Of a DNA stretch of 48,970 nucleotides, positions 1 through 8,486 are shown one piece after another. Position 1 is the first letter of the stretch; every line of letters starts with the position of its first letter. Source of the stretch: Caldilineaceae bacterium bin5 (GTDB lineage: Bacteria; Chloroflexota; Anaerolineae; Caldilineales; Caldilineaceae). The stretch spans positions 1-48,970 of the forward strand of contig MPML01000033.1 of NCBI GenBank assembly GCA_002238445.1, written 5' to 3'. The notes below the pieces were generated by a model. The model was not told where the DNA came from and searched no databases. It saw nothing but the letters and a program-made list of their open reading frames with translations. Position numbers and translations under genes: made by a program.

Positions 1-28
1 CTAACCCTGCCAACCACTCCCCAATCAC

Positions 29-51
29 TGACCCCTGACCCCTGACCCCTG
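29..51. repeat. Heptanucleotide tandem repeat, unit TGACCCC
   Basis: Three perfect copies of the 7-nt unit TGACCCC in a row, followed by TG. Other heptamer arrays with different units lie at 3684-3715 and 40608-40723. Confidence 0.8.
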
Positions 52-100
52 CAGTTCCGCGCCCCCGCAACGCCCCGCCCTTACTAGACCACCGTGCTCA

Positions 101-205
101 TTCTTCCCCAGCAATGCGTATAGAGCAATGTGGTTTTAGCAAGGCGTCTAGCCAAAAGTGTCTTCCACCCCACATCCTGTCTCAGCCCCTTAACCCCCGC
201 AGTTC
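101..205. repeat. Composite C-rich repeat, copy 1
   Basis: It begins TTCTTCCCCAGCA, passes through GTCTAGC and CCCACAT-CTGTCTCAGCCCC, and ends in a CCCCCGCAGTTC motif. The same series of blocks recurs at 3956-4031, where a segment of roughly 28 nt present here (about 116-143) is absent. The two copies bracket the MFS gene pair. Confidence 0.6.
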
Positions 206-350
206 TCCGTGGACAAAAGGTGTTGCAGTTGCAGTTCTCCGTGTTCCTCCGTGGCCCTCCGTGGTTAAAAGGTTTTGCAGTAGCCGTTCTTCGCGCCCCT
301 CCGCGGCCCTCCTTGGTTCAAAAAAAGGTGTTCTTTGCCGCCCTTCATGG
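195..350. repeat. 52-bp tandem repeat, short array
   Basis: The GG that opens each unit (GGACAAAAGG or GGTTAAAAGG, then TGTTGCAGTTGC and a TCCGTGGCCCTCCGTGG-like tail) falls at 211, 263 and 315, so the period is exactly 52 bp. This is the same unit and period as the array at 43518-43920. Confidence 0.75.
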
Positions 351-450
351 ATAGACTGAGTCCTGCCCCTGCATGTCCCGGTATAGGCGAAAATCAACCA
401 GCCCTGCTTTGCACCGTCAAGACATCGCACACATTCCCAACACACCCCAA

Positions 451-1749
451 CTACACCCGCGCAATCCGCCGCCGGAACGGCCACTGGTACCGCAGCTTCT
501 GCCTCTCGCTGTAACCCTCGTCTCCCGGCGTCGGCGCCTCCACCCGGCCAAACATAAACCACCCCAGCAACGAGAACAGCACGCTGAGCAGAAATATGGC
601 GCTTTGCGGCGCCCCCATCCGTAGCAGCACGACCGTCACCACCGGCGCCACCAGACCCCGCAGCCCAACGATCGTCGACTGAATCGCAGCGTACTCCGTC
701 ACCCTGTCCGGGTCAGCCAGCTGAATCCCGGCGCTAATTCGCCCTAACTCGAAACCCGCCATCCCCAGGCCGCGCGCGATAGCCGACGGCAGCAACATCC
801 AAATGTTCTGTGCAAACATGTAGGTGACGGGCGTAACAATCGATATAGCGGAAATTGCGCGCACCACAAACAGGCCGCCCCGCTTGTCGATCGTCCGCCC
901 CCACAGTAGATAACTGAACAGCCAGGTAACCGACTCCACCAACCCCAGCAATCCAATATCCGAATAGGAGAGTTGCAGGCGGTCCACCTGCACCACCGGG
1001 TACAACGGCCAGCTCAGCAACCCGCCCAGCCCAAACAGCGAATAGCCGACCAGATAGACGGCAAAATTTCTGTCCGTGCGCACGATCTGCCACAGATCGG
1101 AAAACGCCTTGGTTTTGCGCGGCGGCAACTCCCCCTCGTCGAAGTCAAGGCGCGTGAAGAGAAAAGTGGCCAGTATGCCGAAGAGCGCGCCGATGGGAAA
1201 GAGAACCCTGTACCCTACCTGGTCCATTGCCCAGCCGGCCAGGGGCGTGACCAGAAGAATCATCGAAACACGCCCCATCCGCACCGTGGACATCACCTTC
1301 CCTCGCCCGCTCTCAGGATAAATCTTCTGGATCACCCGCGTATAAGCCGGGATCACAAATGCTTCCAGCAGCCAGAAGACGATGCCTACTGCCATCAACT
1401 GCGCCGCGCCCGTCACGAACGCGGTCAGCAAGAACAGCGAACGCCCCAACAGCCAGCAGAAAACGATTATATTGATCGTCCGCCGCCGTCTCATTATCAC
1501 AATGCTGAACGAAGTAAATACCGAGCCGACAAAGAGAAGCGCCGTATACAGCGCCAGCATATCGACCGTAGCGCCCAATCGGCGCAGCACAACCTGCGTG
1601 AAAGGAATGATACAAGCATAAAAAATGCCATAGGCCAGTGACATCGAAAGTTCGATATGCATGAACCGGCGCACAGCCGGCGACAACGAACCGGCCAGAG
1701 CCGTCTCTAACCACATACCGGTTCGGTTCAACAATTCAGTTGCTTTCAT
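451..1749 (-). CDS. MFS family transporter (paralogue 1)
   Basis: Predicted major facilitator superfamily membrane transporter of 432 residues in the cytoplasmic membrane; the substrate is unknown. The sequence is mostly hydrophobic, with about 10-12 candidate membrane helices and the basic loop RRRRTIN after an early helix, a typical MFS cytoplasmic loop. The start is placed at the ATG at 1749, giving MKATELLNRTGMW, because it has a GGAG ribosome site 5 nt upstream and matches the N-terminus and length of the neighbouring paralogue; an in-frame ATG at 1776 lengthens it by nine residues. The downstream paralogue at 2014-3312 has the same length and about 70 percent identity by eye with no obvious gaps, which points to a tandem duplication. 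Both genes lie on the minus strand, so the other copy is upstream in transcription. Confidence 0.85.
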   Translation of the reverse strand: MKATELLNRTGMWLETALAGSLSPAVRRFMHIELSMSLAYGIFYACIIPFTQVVLRRLGATVDMLALYTALLFVGSVFTSFSIVIMRRRRTINIIVFCWLLGRSLFLLTAFVTGAAQLMAVGIVFWLLEAFVIPAYTRVIQKIYPESGRGKVMSTVRMGRVSMILLVTPLAGWAMDQVGYRVLFPIGALFGILATFLFTRLDFDEGELPPRKTKAFSDLWQIVRTDRNFAVYLVGYSLFGLGGLLSWPLYPVVQVDRLQLSYSDIGLLGLVESVTWLFSYLLWGRTIDKRGGLFVVRAISAISIVTPVTYMFAQNIWMLLPSAIARGLGMAGFELGRISAGIQLADPDRVTEYAAIQSTIVGLRGLVAPVVTVVLLRMGAPQSAIFLLSVLFSLLGWFMFGRVEAPTPGDEGYSERQKLRYQWPFRRRIARV

Positions 1750-1930
1750 CTTTGCTCCAGCCTCATCCAAAGGCAATTATTGGCGTCTGGCAAGAAACCC
1801 CTTCCCACCAGTCTATCTCTAATGTAAATTCCACTTGTTATCAGTACCTTCCACACCTGCGCCACTCTGTAGTGATTCCGGTTCTGCTTCTGATCAGAAG
1901 CCTCTCTCCCCTTGTTCTTGGGCGGTCCTG

Positions 1931-2013
1931 CCGTTCCCCTCATCCCCAGCAGTTCCCCCAATCCCCGCAGTCCCCCTTATCCCCGCAGTCCCCCTATCCC
2001 CCGCCGTTCCCAA
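1931..2013. repeat. Degenerate C-rich tandem repeat (17-19 bp units)
   Basis: Successive units resemble CCCCGCAGTCCCCCTTAT, with variants CCCCAGCAGTTCCCCCAAT and CCCCGCAGTCCCCCTAT. The array abuts the 3' end of the second MFS gene. The CCCCGCAGTTCCCC core also occurs at about 45-58, 191-205 and 4016-4056. Confidence 0.6.
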
Positions 2014-3312
2014 TCACAAGCGTGTAATCCGTCGCCGGAACGGCCAGCGGTAGCGCAGCTTCCGACGTTCGCCGAAGCCCTCGTCCGTCGGCAATGGCGC
2101 CTTCACCCAACCAAACGACACCCATCCCAGCGCCAGGACAACAGCACTGATCAGGAAGATGCCGTTGTGCGGCACACCCAGCCGCAGAAGTCCCACCATC
2201 ACCACCGGCGTCAAGAGACCGCGCAGCCCGACCACGGTCGACTGGATCGCGGCATACTCGGTCACCCGATCAGGGTCCGCCAGCTGTATACCCGCGTTGA
2301 TTCGCCCTAATTCAAAGCCCGCCATCCCCATTCCCCGCGCAACTGCCGACGGTATCAACATCCACAGGCTCTGGGCCGTCATGTAGCTGAGAGGCGTCAC
2401 GATAGAGATAGCCGTGATCGCACGCACAACAGAAAGGCCTCCCCGTCTGTCGATCATCCGCCCCCACACCAGATAACTCAGCAGCCAGGTCAACGACTCG
2501 ATCAAACCCAGGAATCCAATTTCCGAATAGGACAGTTGCAAACGGTCCACCTGCACGATCGGATGAAGCGGCCATGCCAGCAAACCGCCCAGGCCAAACA
2601 GCGTGTTACCGAAAAGATAGACCGCAAAGTTTCCATCAGTGCGCACAATTTGCCAAAGGTCGGCAAAAGTCTTGGTCTCGCGTGGCGGCAGTTGTCCCTC
2701 GTCCAGGTCAATCCGCATAAAGAAATATGTCGCCAGAATGCCAAACAGCGCGCCAATCGGAAAGAGCACCTGATGCCCTGCATAATCCAATGCCCAACCA
2801 GCCAGCGGCGTGACCAGAAGAATGACCGCAACCATCCCCAGGCGCACAGCAGACATCGCTTTACCGCGCCCGGTTTCCGGATAAATCTTCTGGATTACAC
2901 GTGTGTAGGCCGGAACGGCAAACTCCTCCAACACCATTAGCAGGATGCCGATAACCATCAGCGGTATCGCGCCCGCAATGAATGCCGTGAGCAGGAACAA
3001 CGAACGCCCCAGCAGCCAGCAGAAGACGATCAAGTTGATGGTGCGGCGTCGGCGCATCAGCACCACGCTGAAGGAGGTAAAGACAGATCCGATGTAGACA
3101 AGAGATGAATATAGCGCCAGCATATCGACGCTCGCGCCCAATCGGCGCATGACGACAGGTGTGAAGGGGATGATCGAGGCGTAGAATACGCCGTAGGCCA
3201 GCGACATCGACAACTCGATGCGCATGAACCGGCGCACAGGGGGTGGCAATGAACCGGCCAGTGCGGTCTCTATCCACATACCGCTTCGGCGCAGTAATTC
3301 TGTTCTATTCAT
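2014..3312 (-). CDS. MFS family transporter (paralogue 2)
   Basis: Major facilitator superfamily transporter of 432 residues, the same length as its neighbour at 451-1749 and alignable to it end to end. Shared blocks include the N-terminal SLAYG.FYA.IIPFT region, the basic loop RRRRTIN, the middle segment LPPR.TK.F.DLWQIVRTD and the C-terminal basic tail RWPFRRRI. The chosen start is the ATG at 3312 (MNRTELLRRSGMW). It is preceded by the same GGCTGGAGCA-type ribosome site as paralogue 1; an ATG 120 nt further upstream would add a 40-residue extension with no counterpart in the other copy. The substrate cannot be told from sequence. About 260 nt of C-rich DNA separates the two genes, so they may be co-transcribed. 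Confidence 0.86.
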   Translation of the reverse strand: MNRTELLRRSGMWIETALAGSLPPPVRRFMRIELSMSLAYGVFYASIIPFTPVVMRRLGASVDMLALYSSLVYIGSVFTSFSVVLMRRRRTINLIVFCWLLGRSLFLLTAFIAGAIPLMVIGILLMVLEEFAVPAYTRVIQKIYPETGRGKAMSAVRLGMVAVILLVTPLAGWALDYAGHQVLFPIGALFGILATYFFMRIDLDEGQLPPRETKTFADLWQIVRTDGNFAVYLFGNTLFGLGGLLAWPLHPIVQVDRLQLSYSEIGFLGLIESLTWLLSYLVWGRMIDRRGGLSVVRAITAISIVTPLSYMTAQSLWMLIPSAVARGMGMAGFELGRINAGIQLADPDRVTEYAAIQSTVVGLRGLLTPVVMVGLLRLGVPHNGIFLISAVVLALGWVSFGWVKAPLPTDEGFGERRKLRYRWPFRRRITRL

Positions 3313-3683
3313 CTGTGCTCCAGCCTCTAGCAATTCCTTTGCCAGGCGTCTAGCGTTCCGTTCTGACCAGTCTACTTTTGGGCCGGAGCGGGCCCCACCA
3401 ACATGTGCGGGACCCAGATGCGCCCCCGGCAAAAGCCGGAGGGTCCAACAAGCACGGTCTGTCTAACGCATTCCAAACAATCATGCCAAATGCCGCCGCT
3501 GAGGCAGCAAAAGACAATTAGAGTACGGTAACACAGTGCCACAGAGAACACAACCACAGAAAGGCATTTGAAACACTAAAACCAACTACCCACCCACAGC
3601 CAATTCGCGCCTCCCCAAACTGCCCTATCCCCGGAACGCAAGCGTCTAAACAGCAACCACCGACCACTAATCACCGGTGTTCC

Positions 3684-3715
3684 ACTAAAAACTAAAAACT
3701 GAAAACAAAAAACTT
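3684..3715. repeat. Degenerate heptamer array, unit ACTAAAA
   Basis: Four and a half 7-nt units: ACTAAAA, ACTAAAA, ACTGAAA, ACAAAAA, ACTT. The period is the same as in the TGACCCC and ACCACCG arrays elsewhere in the window although the sequence is unrelated. Confidence 0.6.
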
Positions 3716-3723
3716 CAGTTGTG

Positions 3724-3800
3724 CGGTCGGGCCTTCGGCCCTCCCTTGTGCAGGGGCTGCGCCCCCGCAACGCCCCCCTACAAAAACATGCCTCACCGAC
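3724..3800. repeat. GC-rich hairpin element with inverted ends, copy 1
   Basis: A 77-bp block starting CGGTCGGGCCTTCGGCCC and ending CCTCACCGAC. It is nearly identical to 32424-32500, with one difference seen (GGGGCTGCGC versus GGGGCAGCGC). Two internal stem-loops are visible: GGGCC-TTC-GGCCC and GGGGC-TGC-GCCCC. The ends are near-inverted repeats (CGGTCGG against CCGACCT here, CCGACCG in the second copy). Confidence 0.75.
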
Positions 3801-3955
3801 CTGTGCGCCTTCTTCGCCGCGTTGCCACTGTCCAACAGTGTGCCTGCCGCCAACCAAAGACCTTGCGGAGAAAGCCTGAACGGTGCCAGCGGTGTCGGGG
3901 GCGCAACCCAAAATGGGGGAGAGCTCTCGTATCCCTCTGGCAGCGACCGTGTTAA

Positions 3956-4031
3956 TTCTTCCCCAGCACAATGTCTAGCAAACAATGTCTACCCCCCACA
4001 TGCTGTCTCAGCCCCCTAACCCCTGCAGTTC
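3956..4031. repeat. Composite C-rich repeat, copy 2
   Basis: It carries the same ordered blocks as 101-205 (TTCTTCCCCAGCA, GTCTAGC, CCCCCACATGCTGTCTCAGC, CCCCTGCAGTTC) but lacks an internal segment of about 28 nt. Confidence 0.55.
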
Positions 4032-4051
4032 CCCCGCAGTTCCCCTGCCGT

Positions 4052-4101
4052 TCCGCGCCCCCGCAACGCCCCCCTACAAAAACATGCCTCACCGACCGTG
4101 T
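4052..4101. repeat. Partial GC-rich hairpin element
   Basis: It contains only the right half of the 77-bp element (GCGCCCCCGCAACGCC to CCTCACCGACCGTGTG). It is joined on its left to a CCCCTGCAGTTC-type C-rich repeat instead of the usual left half. Confidence 0.6.
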
Positions 4102-4271
4102 GTGCTCATTCCAGCAGTTACGCTCCACCAACGTGGCTGCCGCCAACCGAATAGGCAATCAGATTGCCTGAATGGCGTCAAGAATAAAGGGCTGGTCAAG
4201 ACAGGCACTGTATATGGCTTAGTAGATACCTGAAAACTGACAACCGTGACACGCCCTGTCTTTCCAATGAG

Positions 4272-4299
4272 TTGACAACATAATCGTTTACCATTAACC
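4272..4299 (+). promoter_or_regulatory. Possible sigma70-type promoter before the exporter operon
   Basis: A perfect TTGACA at 4272-4277 is followed after 16 nt by the weak -10 candidate TTAACC at 4294-4299. It lies about 130 nt upstream of the adaptor gene in AT-rich DNA. The poor -10 match makes this tentative. Confidence 0.3.
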
Positions 4300-4426
4300 T
4301 AGTCGTTGAACGCCGGAATGAGAGCCTGTCCCATGAAATTCGCTTCGCAGATCAACTCTGATCTTTGTTCCCACCCGGCGCACACACCTGTCCACTCGTC
4401 ACGAAACACTATCCACCCTAACTAAG

Positions 4427-5641
4427 ATGCCAGCCTTATCGTCACCCGGATCCAAGGCCCGCTCCCGCATGTCTCGCAGCATACTTCTGCTGTTGCCCCT
4501 TCTGGCGTCCGTGATCGCCGGCTGCCTCACGCCCGTACGCGCTGTGCCGACACCCACGCCCTGGCCAACACCAGTGCTGTCCGAACAGAAAACGTATATG
4601 GTTATGCGCGGCACCGTCGAAGATCGCTTCCAGCTCATCGCCGAAGTAGCTCCTTTGCGTTGGGAATCGCTCGCCTTCGCAGTGGACGGTAAACTGGGTG
4701 CAATCCTGGTCAGCGAAGGCGAACAGGCCGAAGAAGGTCAAATCCTCGCCGAACTGATTATGCCCGACCTGCTGGAACAGCTGGAACAGGCCCGCCTCGA
4801 TCTTTCCAGGGCCGAAAGCGTGCTCTGGGTCTACGAAAACGAACTGAGCTTTGACCTGAAAAGAGCCCAACTGGAAGTGCGCCGCGTCGAACTTCTCCTG
4901 GCACAAGCGCGCAACACAGGCGACACCGACCAGATCGGCCTCCAGGAAGTCGCGCTCGAACTGGCGCAACTGGACCTGAGCCAGGTAGAAAGTCGCGTAG
5001 ACCCATCCCTCGAACAGGCCGTCGCCCGCGCCCAGTTGGCCGTCGCCGCCCTCGAGCGCCAGGTTGAGGAACGCCGTATCCGCGCCCCATTTTCTGGTCA
5101 GGTCGTAGCCGTGGGAATCAATTTGAACAGCATGCGCGGCCCCCTCGAACTTCCGCAACGCCGCGCCGACGTACCCGCCTTCTCCCCCTTTGTGGTCATC
5201 GTTGAACCGCAGCCCGTTGAACTGATCGTCTCCAGCCAGAGCGCTCGCGTCGGCGACCTGGTCCTCGACCAGGAACTGACCGCAATCCACCGTTGGGCAC
5301 AGGATGAGCCATTCCCCGTTCGTGTCGCCAAACTACCGACAATCTCCTCAGGCGACCGTTTCACGCCCGGATACCCAGGCTCCATCCACCTCTCTGTCGA
5401 AGGCGAGTCTCCGCCGCTCGCCGCAGGTGAATTTATCACCATCCAAGTCGTCGCTGCCGTGCGCGACGATACTCTCGTGCTGCCCGACGCGGCCGTGCGT
5501 CGTTTCGGAGGCCGTACTTTTGTCGTCGTCCAGGACGGTGACCGCCAGCGCCGCATCGATATCCGCACCGGTCTCGAAAGCCAGGGTGTGGTCGAAGTGC
5601 TGGAGGGTCTCGAAGAAGGCGACGTCATAGTGGGACGATAG
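4427..5641 (+). CDS. Efflux periplasmic-adaptor (HlyD/MacA-like) lipoprotein
   Basis: Membrane-fusion or adaptor subunit of an ABC exporter, 404 residues. It has an N-terminal lipoprotein signal (SILLLLPLLASVIAGC, with Cys as the expected lipidation site), a split biotinyl-lipoyl-like region (FAVDGKLGAILVSEGEQ before, RIRAPFSGQVVAVG after), and between them a long Glu/Leu/Arg-rich coiled-coil hairpin (about residues 115-215). Beta-barrel and membrane-proximal parts follow, ending in VVEVLEGLEEGDVIVG, a typical adaptor C-terminus. An in-frame ATG at 4469 would give a more compact signal peptide; neither start has a clear ribosome site. The next gene begins on the base after the stop codon, so translation is probably coupled. 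The MacA comparison rests on domain order; the exported cargo is unknown. Confidence 0.85.
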   Translation: MPALSSPGSKARSRMSRSILLLLPLLASVIAGCLTPVRAVPTPTPWPTPVLSEQKTYMVMRGTVEDRFQLIAEVAPLRWESLAFAVDGKLGAILVSEGEQAEEGQILAELIMPDLLEQLEQARLDLSRAESVLWVYENELSFDLKRAQLEVRRVELLLAQARNTGDTDQIGLQEVALELAQLDLSQVESRVDPSLEQAVARAQLAVAALERQVEERRIRAPFSGQVVAVGINLNSMRGPLELPQRRADVPAFSPFVVIVEPQPVELIVSSQSARVGDLVLDQELTAIHRWAQDEPFPVRVAKLPTISSGDRFTPGYPGSIHLSVEGESPPLAAGEFITIQVVAAVRDDTLVLPDAAVRRFGGRTFVVVQDGDRQRRIDIRTGLESQGVVEVLEGLEEGDVIVGR

Positions 5642-8482
5642 ATGCCTTCACGCCTCCCCTTTCTCGGCCTTGCGCTGCGCCGTCTCGTCAGTCGGCCCAG
5701 CCTTACTCTGCTGTCCCTGCTGAGTATCGTCCTCGCCATCGGTATGGTGGCAAGTATTCCCGTCTTTTCTCAAGGCGTTAGCTACCTCCTCCTCCAGGAC
5801 GAACTGGCTTCCGTCGGCGCCATCTTCCATCGTCCGCCCCTCACCATGCGCTTCTACTATATCGTGCCCAAGACCAGCGCCCTCCCGCTGGATAATGCCC
5901 TGCGCCTCGAAACCGACTTTCGCCGCATCGTCGAAAGAGAGACCGGCCTCGCCGTGGCCGATACGCTCACCTATGTCGCCAGCCCCGGCATGGTCATTAA
6001 GCCGCGGGAAGACGACCCAACCTACACCGATCTGAAAGACAACACAATCGTCGAAAATGTGCAGTTCGCCGTCGTCACCAACATCGGCGAACGCATCGAC
6101 ATCGTCGATGGACTGCCCTTTGGAACCGAGAGTAGCGACGGCAATGTACACGTCTGGGTGTTTGAAGAAAAAGCCACCGAAATGGGATTCCAGGTCGGCG
6201 AATCCTACCAAATGATCGAGGGCGCCTCCGGCAACGCAATCCCAATGACCGTTGCCGGAATCTGGAGCCCCTCCGACCCCTCAGACTTCTACTGGTCTGC
6301 CACCACCATCTCCTGGCGCAAACTCCTGCTCGTCACCGATAGCGTCTATCGCCGCTCAATCGAACCGGAGATCAGCCGCAAAACCGGCATCGCCGTCTGG
6401 TACCTCAGCCCCGACGAAGAAACTATGCATCTCCATCAGGCCGACTCCGTCGCCAATGGTCTGCGCTTTGTGCCCAGCCGCGCCGACCTGCGCTTCCCCG
6501 GCACCAAGATGGATGTCTCGCCAGAACTGCCACTGAACCGCTATCTGCAGCGAAGAGCCAGCCTGTCCGCGCTCCTGGTCGGCTTCAGCCTGCCTGCCCT
6601 GGGTCTGCTTCTTTTCTTTCTGTGGATCCTCTCGCACGTGACCGCCCAGTTTCAACAGGAAGAGGTCGCCATCCTCGCCTCGCGCGGCGCCGGCCGCCGC
6701 TTCGTCGCCTTCCTAATCCTGCTCGAAACCCTGCTCCTGCTCGTTGTCGGCATCCCCGTGGGCCTGGGAGCCGGTTATATCATGGCCCGCGCCATGGGGT
6801 TGGCATCAGGTTTTCTTGTCTTCACACCGCGCGCCGGCATCCCGGCCACTCTTTTCGAAGTCGACTGGCGTCTCATCGGGCTCGCTCTGCTGCTCCTTGT
6901 GCTGGCGCGAGCCCTCCCTGCTCTACGCGCTGCTCGCGGCGGCATCGTCCAACATCTGCGCAGCCGCTCGCGTCCCCACGCCGCCATCACAACCCTCCTG
7001 CTCATTGGTGATGGCGCTCTTATCGCACTCTCCTGGTACGCTTATCGACAGCTGAGCCAGCGCGGCACACTCGGCATCATTGGCTGGGAACCGAGCGGTG
7101 ATCCATTTCGCGATCCACTCCTGCTCCTGACTCCTTCTCTCTTCGTCTTTACATCAGCTCTCGTGCTGACCCATCTTTTTCCACTGCTCATGGGGCCAAT
7201 GGATCGCCTCGGCAACCGCCTCCGCTCATTTGTCGCCTACATGGGCCTCACCCAGCTCCATCGCCAGGGCAGGCACTACTCCGGCAGCCTCTTCCTGACA
7301 ATGGTCTGCCTCAGCCTTGGCGCCTTTTACGCCTCCATGGCACTCAGCCTCGACCAGTGGCTGTCAGACCGCATCCACTACCAGGTCGGCGCCGACTATC
7401 GCTTCCAGCAGGGCATTCCACCCCCGGACATGGGGGGACCAATGGGCCCCGGTGAGGAGCCGGACCCCGAAGTGATCAGCGCATGGCTGCTGCCGGTTGG
7501 CGACTACCTGGAAATTCCCGGCGTCGAAGAAGCCACCCGCGTCGCCGTCTACAAGACCAAGACCAGTGTATCCCGGCAAATCGACGCCGTCTTTCTCGGT
7601 ATCGATCGGTTTGACTTCCCCAGCGTCGCCTTTCATCGGTCCGACTTCAACCACGCCTCCCTCGGCGAACTCATGAATCGGCTCGGAATGTACCCCAACG
7701 GAATTCTCGTCTCACGCAATTTCCTGCGCCGCAGCCGCCTCCTTGAGGGGCAGACCACCAAGCTGGACGTTTCAATTAACTACGGCTCCTTTGAACACGA
7801 ATTCCTCATCGTTGGCACTTACGATTACTTCCCTACCGCCTATCCCGAGGATACCGAGGTCTTCGTCGGCAATCTGGGCTACCTGTTCGAACAGGTAGGC
7901 GATGAGAGCCTGCACCAGGTCTGGATGAAGACCCATGATGACGCCGTTCCCCAGACGATTATCGACAATCTCCTCGAAATGGGCATCTGGCCAATCCGCG
8001 TCAGCGACGCCCGTGCCCTCCTTACCCTCGACGAGGAAAGAGTTGAGCGCATCGGTCTCTACGGCATACTGTCAGTCGGATTTCTCGCCTCCGCCCTGCT
8101 TGCCAGCCTCGGTCTCCTGGTCTATACCTATGCCTCGCTTCAGGGCCGCTTGCAACAGATCAGCGTCATGCGCGCCGTCGGCCTCAAGACACGGCTCGTA
8201 CTCGCAATGGTCGGCGTCGAATACCTTGGCGTCATCCTCTTTGGCGTCCTCTGGGGCGTCGTGATTGGCATCACCACCGCCTACCTCTTTGTACCCTTTT
8301 TCCGCGTCAGCGGCGACCCCATCTTTGCTTTGCCGCCCTTTGTGCGCCACATCGCATGGGTCCAGATCGGTATTCTCGCATTCGTTTTCGGCACAGCCCT
8401 TTTGGGGTCCCAGTCGATCATCCTCTACTGGAGTACACGCCGCGATCTCTTCCAGGTCCTGCGCATGGGGCAGAGGGAGTAA
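5642..8482 (+). CDS. ABC transporter permease, FtsX/MacB-like, duplicated domain
   Basis: Large integral membrane permease of 946 residues, about twice the size of a single FtsX-domain protein. A first helix (about residues 17-40) is followed by an extracytoplasmic domain to about residue 300. Then comes an FtsX-type helix block (305-440) with the EEVAILASRGAGRR loop usual before the second helix of this family. A second set follows: an extracytoplasmic domain about 540-780 and an FtsX block about 800-940 with the equivalent ISVMRAVGLKTR loop. One polypeptide thus appears to supply both halves of the transporter. It starts directly after the adaptor stop codon and ends 4 nt before the ATPase start. 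Such adaptor-permease-ATPase sets export lipoproteins, lipids, peptides or drugs; the substrate here is not deducible. Confidence 0.88.
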   Translation: MPSRLPFLGLALRRLVSRPSLTLLSLLSIVLAIGMVASIPVFSQGVSYLLLQDELASVGAIFHRPPLTMRFYYIVPKTSALPLDNALRLETDFRRIVERETGLAVADTLTYVASPGMVIKPREDDPTYTDLKDNTIVENVQFAVVTNIGERIDIVDGLPFGTESSDGNVHVWVFEEKATEMGFQVGESYQMIEGASGNAIPMTVAGIWSPSDPSDFYWSATTISWRKLLLVTDSVYRRSIEPEISRKTGIAVWYLSPDEETMHLHQADSVANGLRFVPSRADLRFPGTKMDVSPELPLNRYLQRRASLSALLVGFSLPALGLLLFFLWILSHVTAQFQQEEVAILASRGAGRRFVAFLILLETLLLLVVGIPVGLGAGYIMARAMGLASGFLVFTPRAGIPATLFEVDWRLIGLALLLLVLARALPALRAARGGIVQHLRSRSRPHAAITTLLLIGDGALIALSWYAYRQLSQRGTLGIIGWEPSGDPFRDPLLLLTPSLFVFTSALVLTHLFPLLMGPMDRLGNRLRSFVAYMGLTQLHRQGRHYSGSLFLTMVCLSLGAFYASMALSLDQWLSDRIHYQVGADYRFQQGIPPPDMGGPMGPGEEPDPEVISAWLLPVGDYLEIPGVEEATRVAVYKTKTSVSRQIDAVFLGIDRFDFPSVAFHRSDFNHASLGELMNRLGMYPNGILVSRNFLRRSRLLEGQTTKLDVSINYGSFEHEFLIVGTYDYFPTAYPEDTEVFVGNLGYLFEQVGDESLHQVWMKTHDDAVPQTIIDNLLEMGIWPIRVSDARALLTLDEERVERIGLYGILSVGFLASALLASLGLLVYTYASLQGRLQQISVMRAVGLKTRLVLAMVGVEYLGVILFGVLWGVVIGITTAYLFVPFFRVSGDPIFALPPFVRHIAWVQIGILAFVFGTALLGSQSIILYWSTRRDLFQVLRMGQRE

Positions 8483-8486
8483 CAGC

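Larger units (their letters stand above)
1..450. other. Repeat-rich intergenic region before the first MFS gene
   Basis: No credible gene is visible. The stretch holds a heptamer array, a C-rich composite repeat, and about two and a half 52-bp units of the family that forms a large array near 43.5-43.9 kb. Short reading frames here on either strand are low-complexity translations of these repeats. Confidence 0.7.
3313..4426. other. 1.1-kb intergenic region, repeat-rich
   Basis: No supported gene. Near 3424-3444 is a hairpin (CCGGC-AAAA-GCCGG core). It also holds a degenerate heptamer array (3684-3715), a full copy of the 77-bp GC-rich element (3724-3800), copy 2 of the composite C-rich repeat (3956-4031) and a partial GC-rich element (4052-4101). 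The last 200 nt, before the exporter operon, are AT-richer and hold a possible promoter. Confidence 0.65.

Noticed and set aside
3724..4101. Small proteins reading SVRHVFVGGRCGGAAPAQG in several places
   Set aside because: The same translation appears wherever the GC-rich element occurs; it is repeat DNA, not a gene.
8265..8486. Upstream extension of the ATPase frame into the permease gene
   Set aside because: The ATG at 8487 has a strong ribosome site and matches family N-termini; the extension overlaps the permease C-terminus in another frame.
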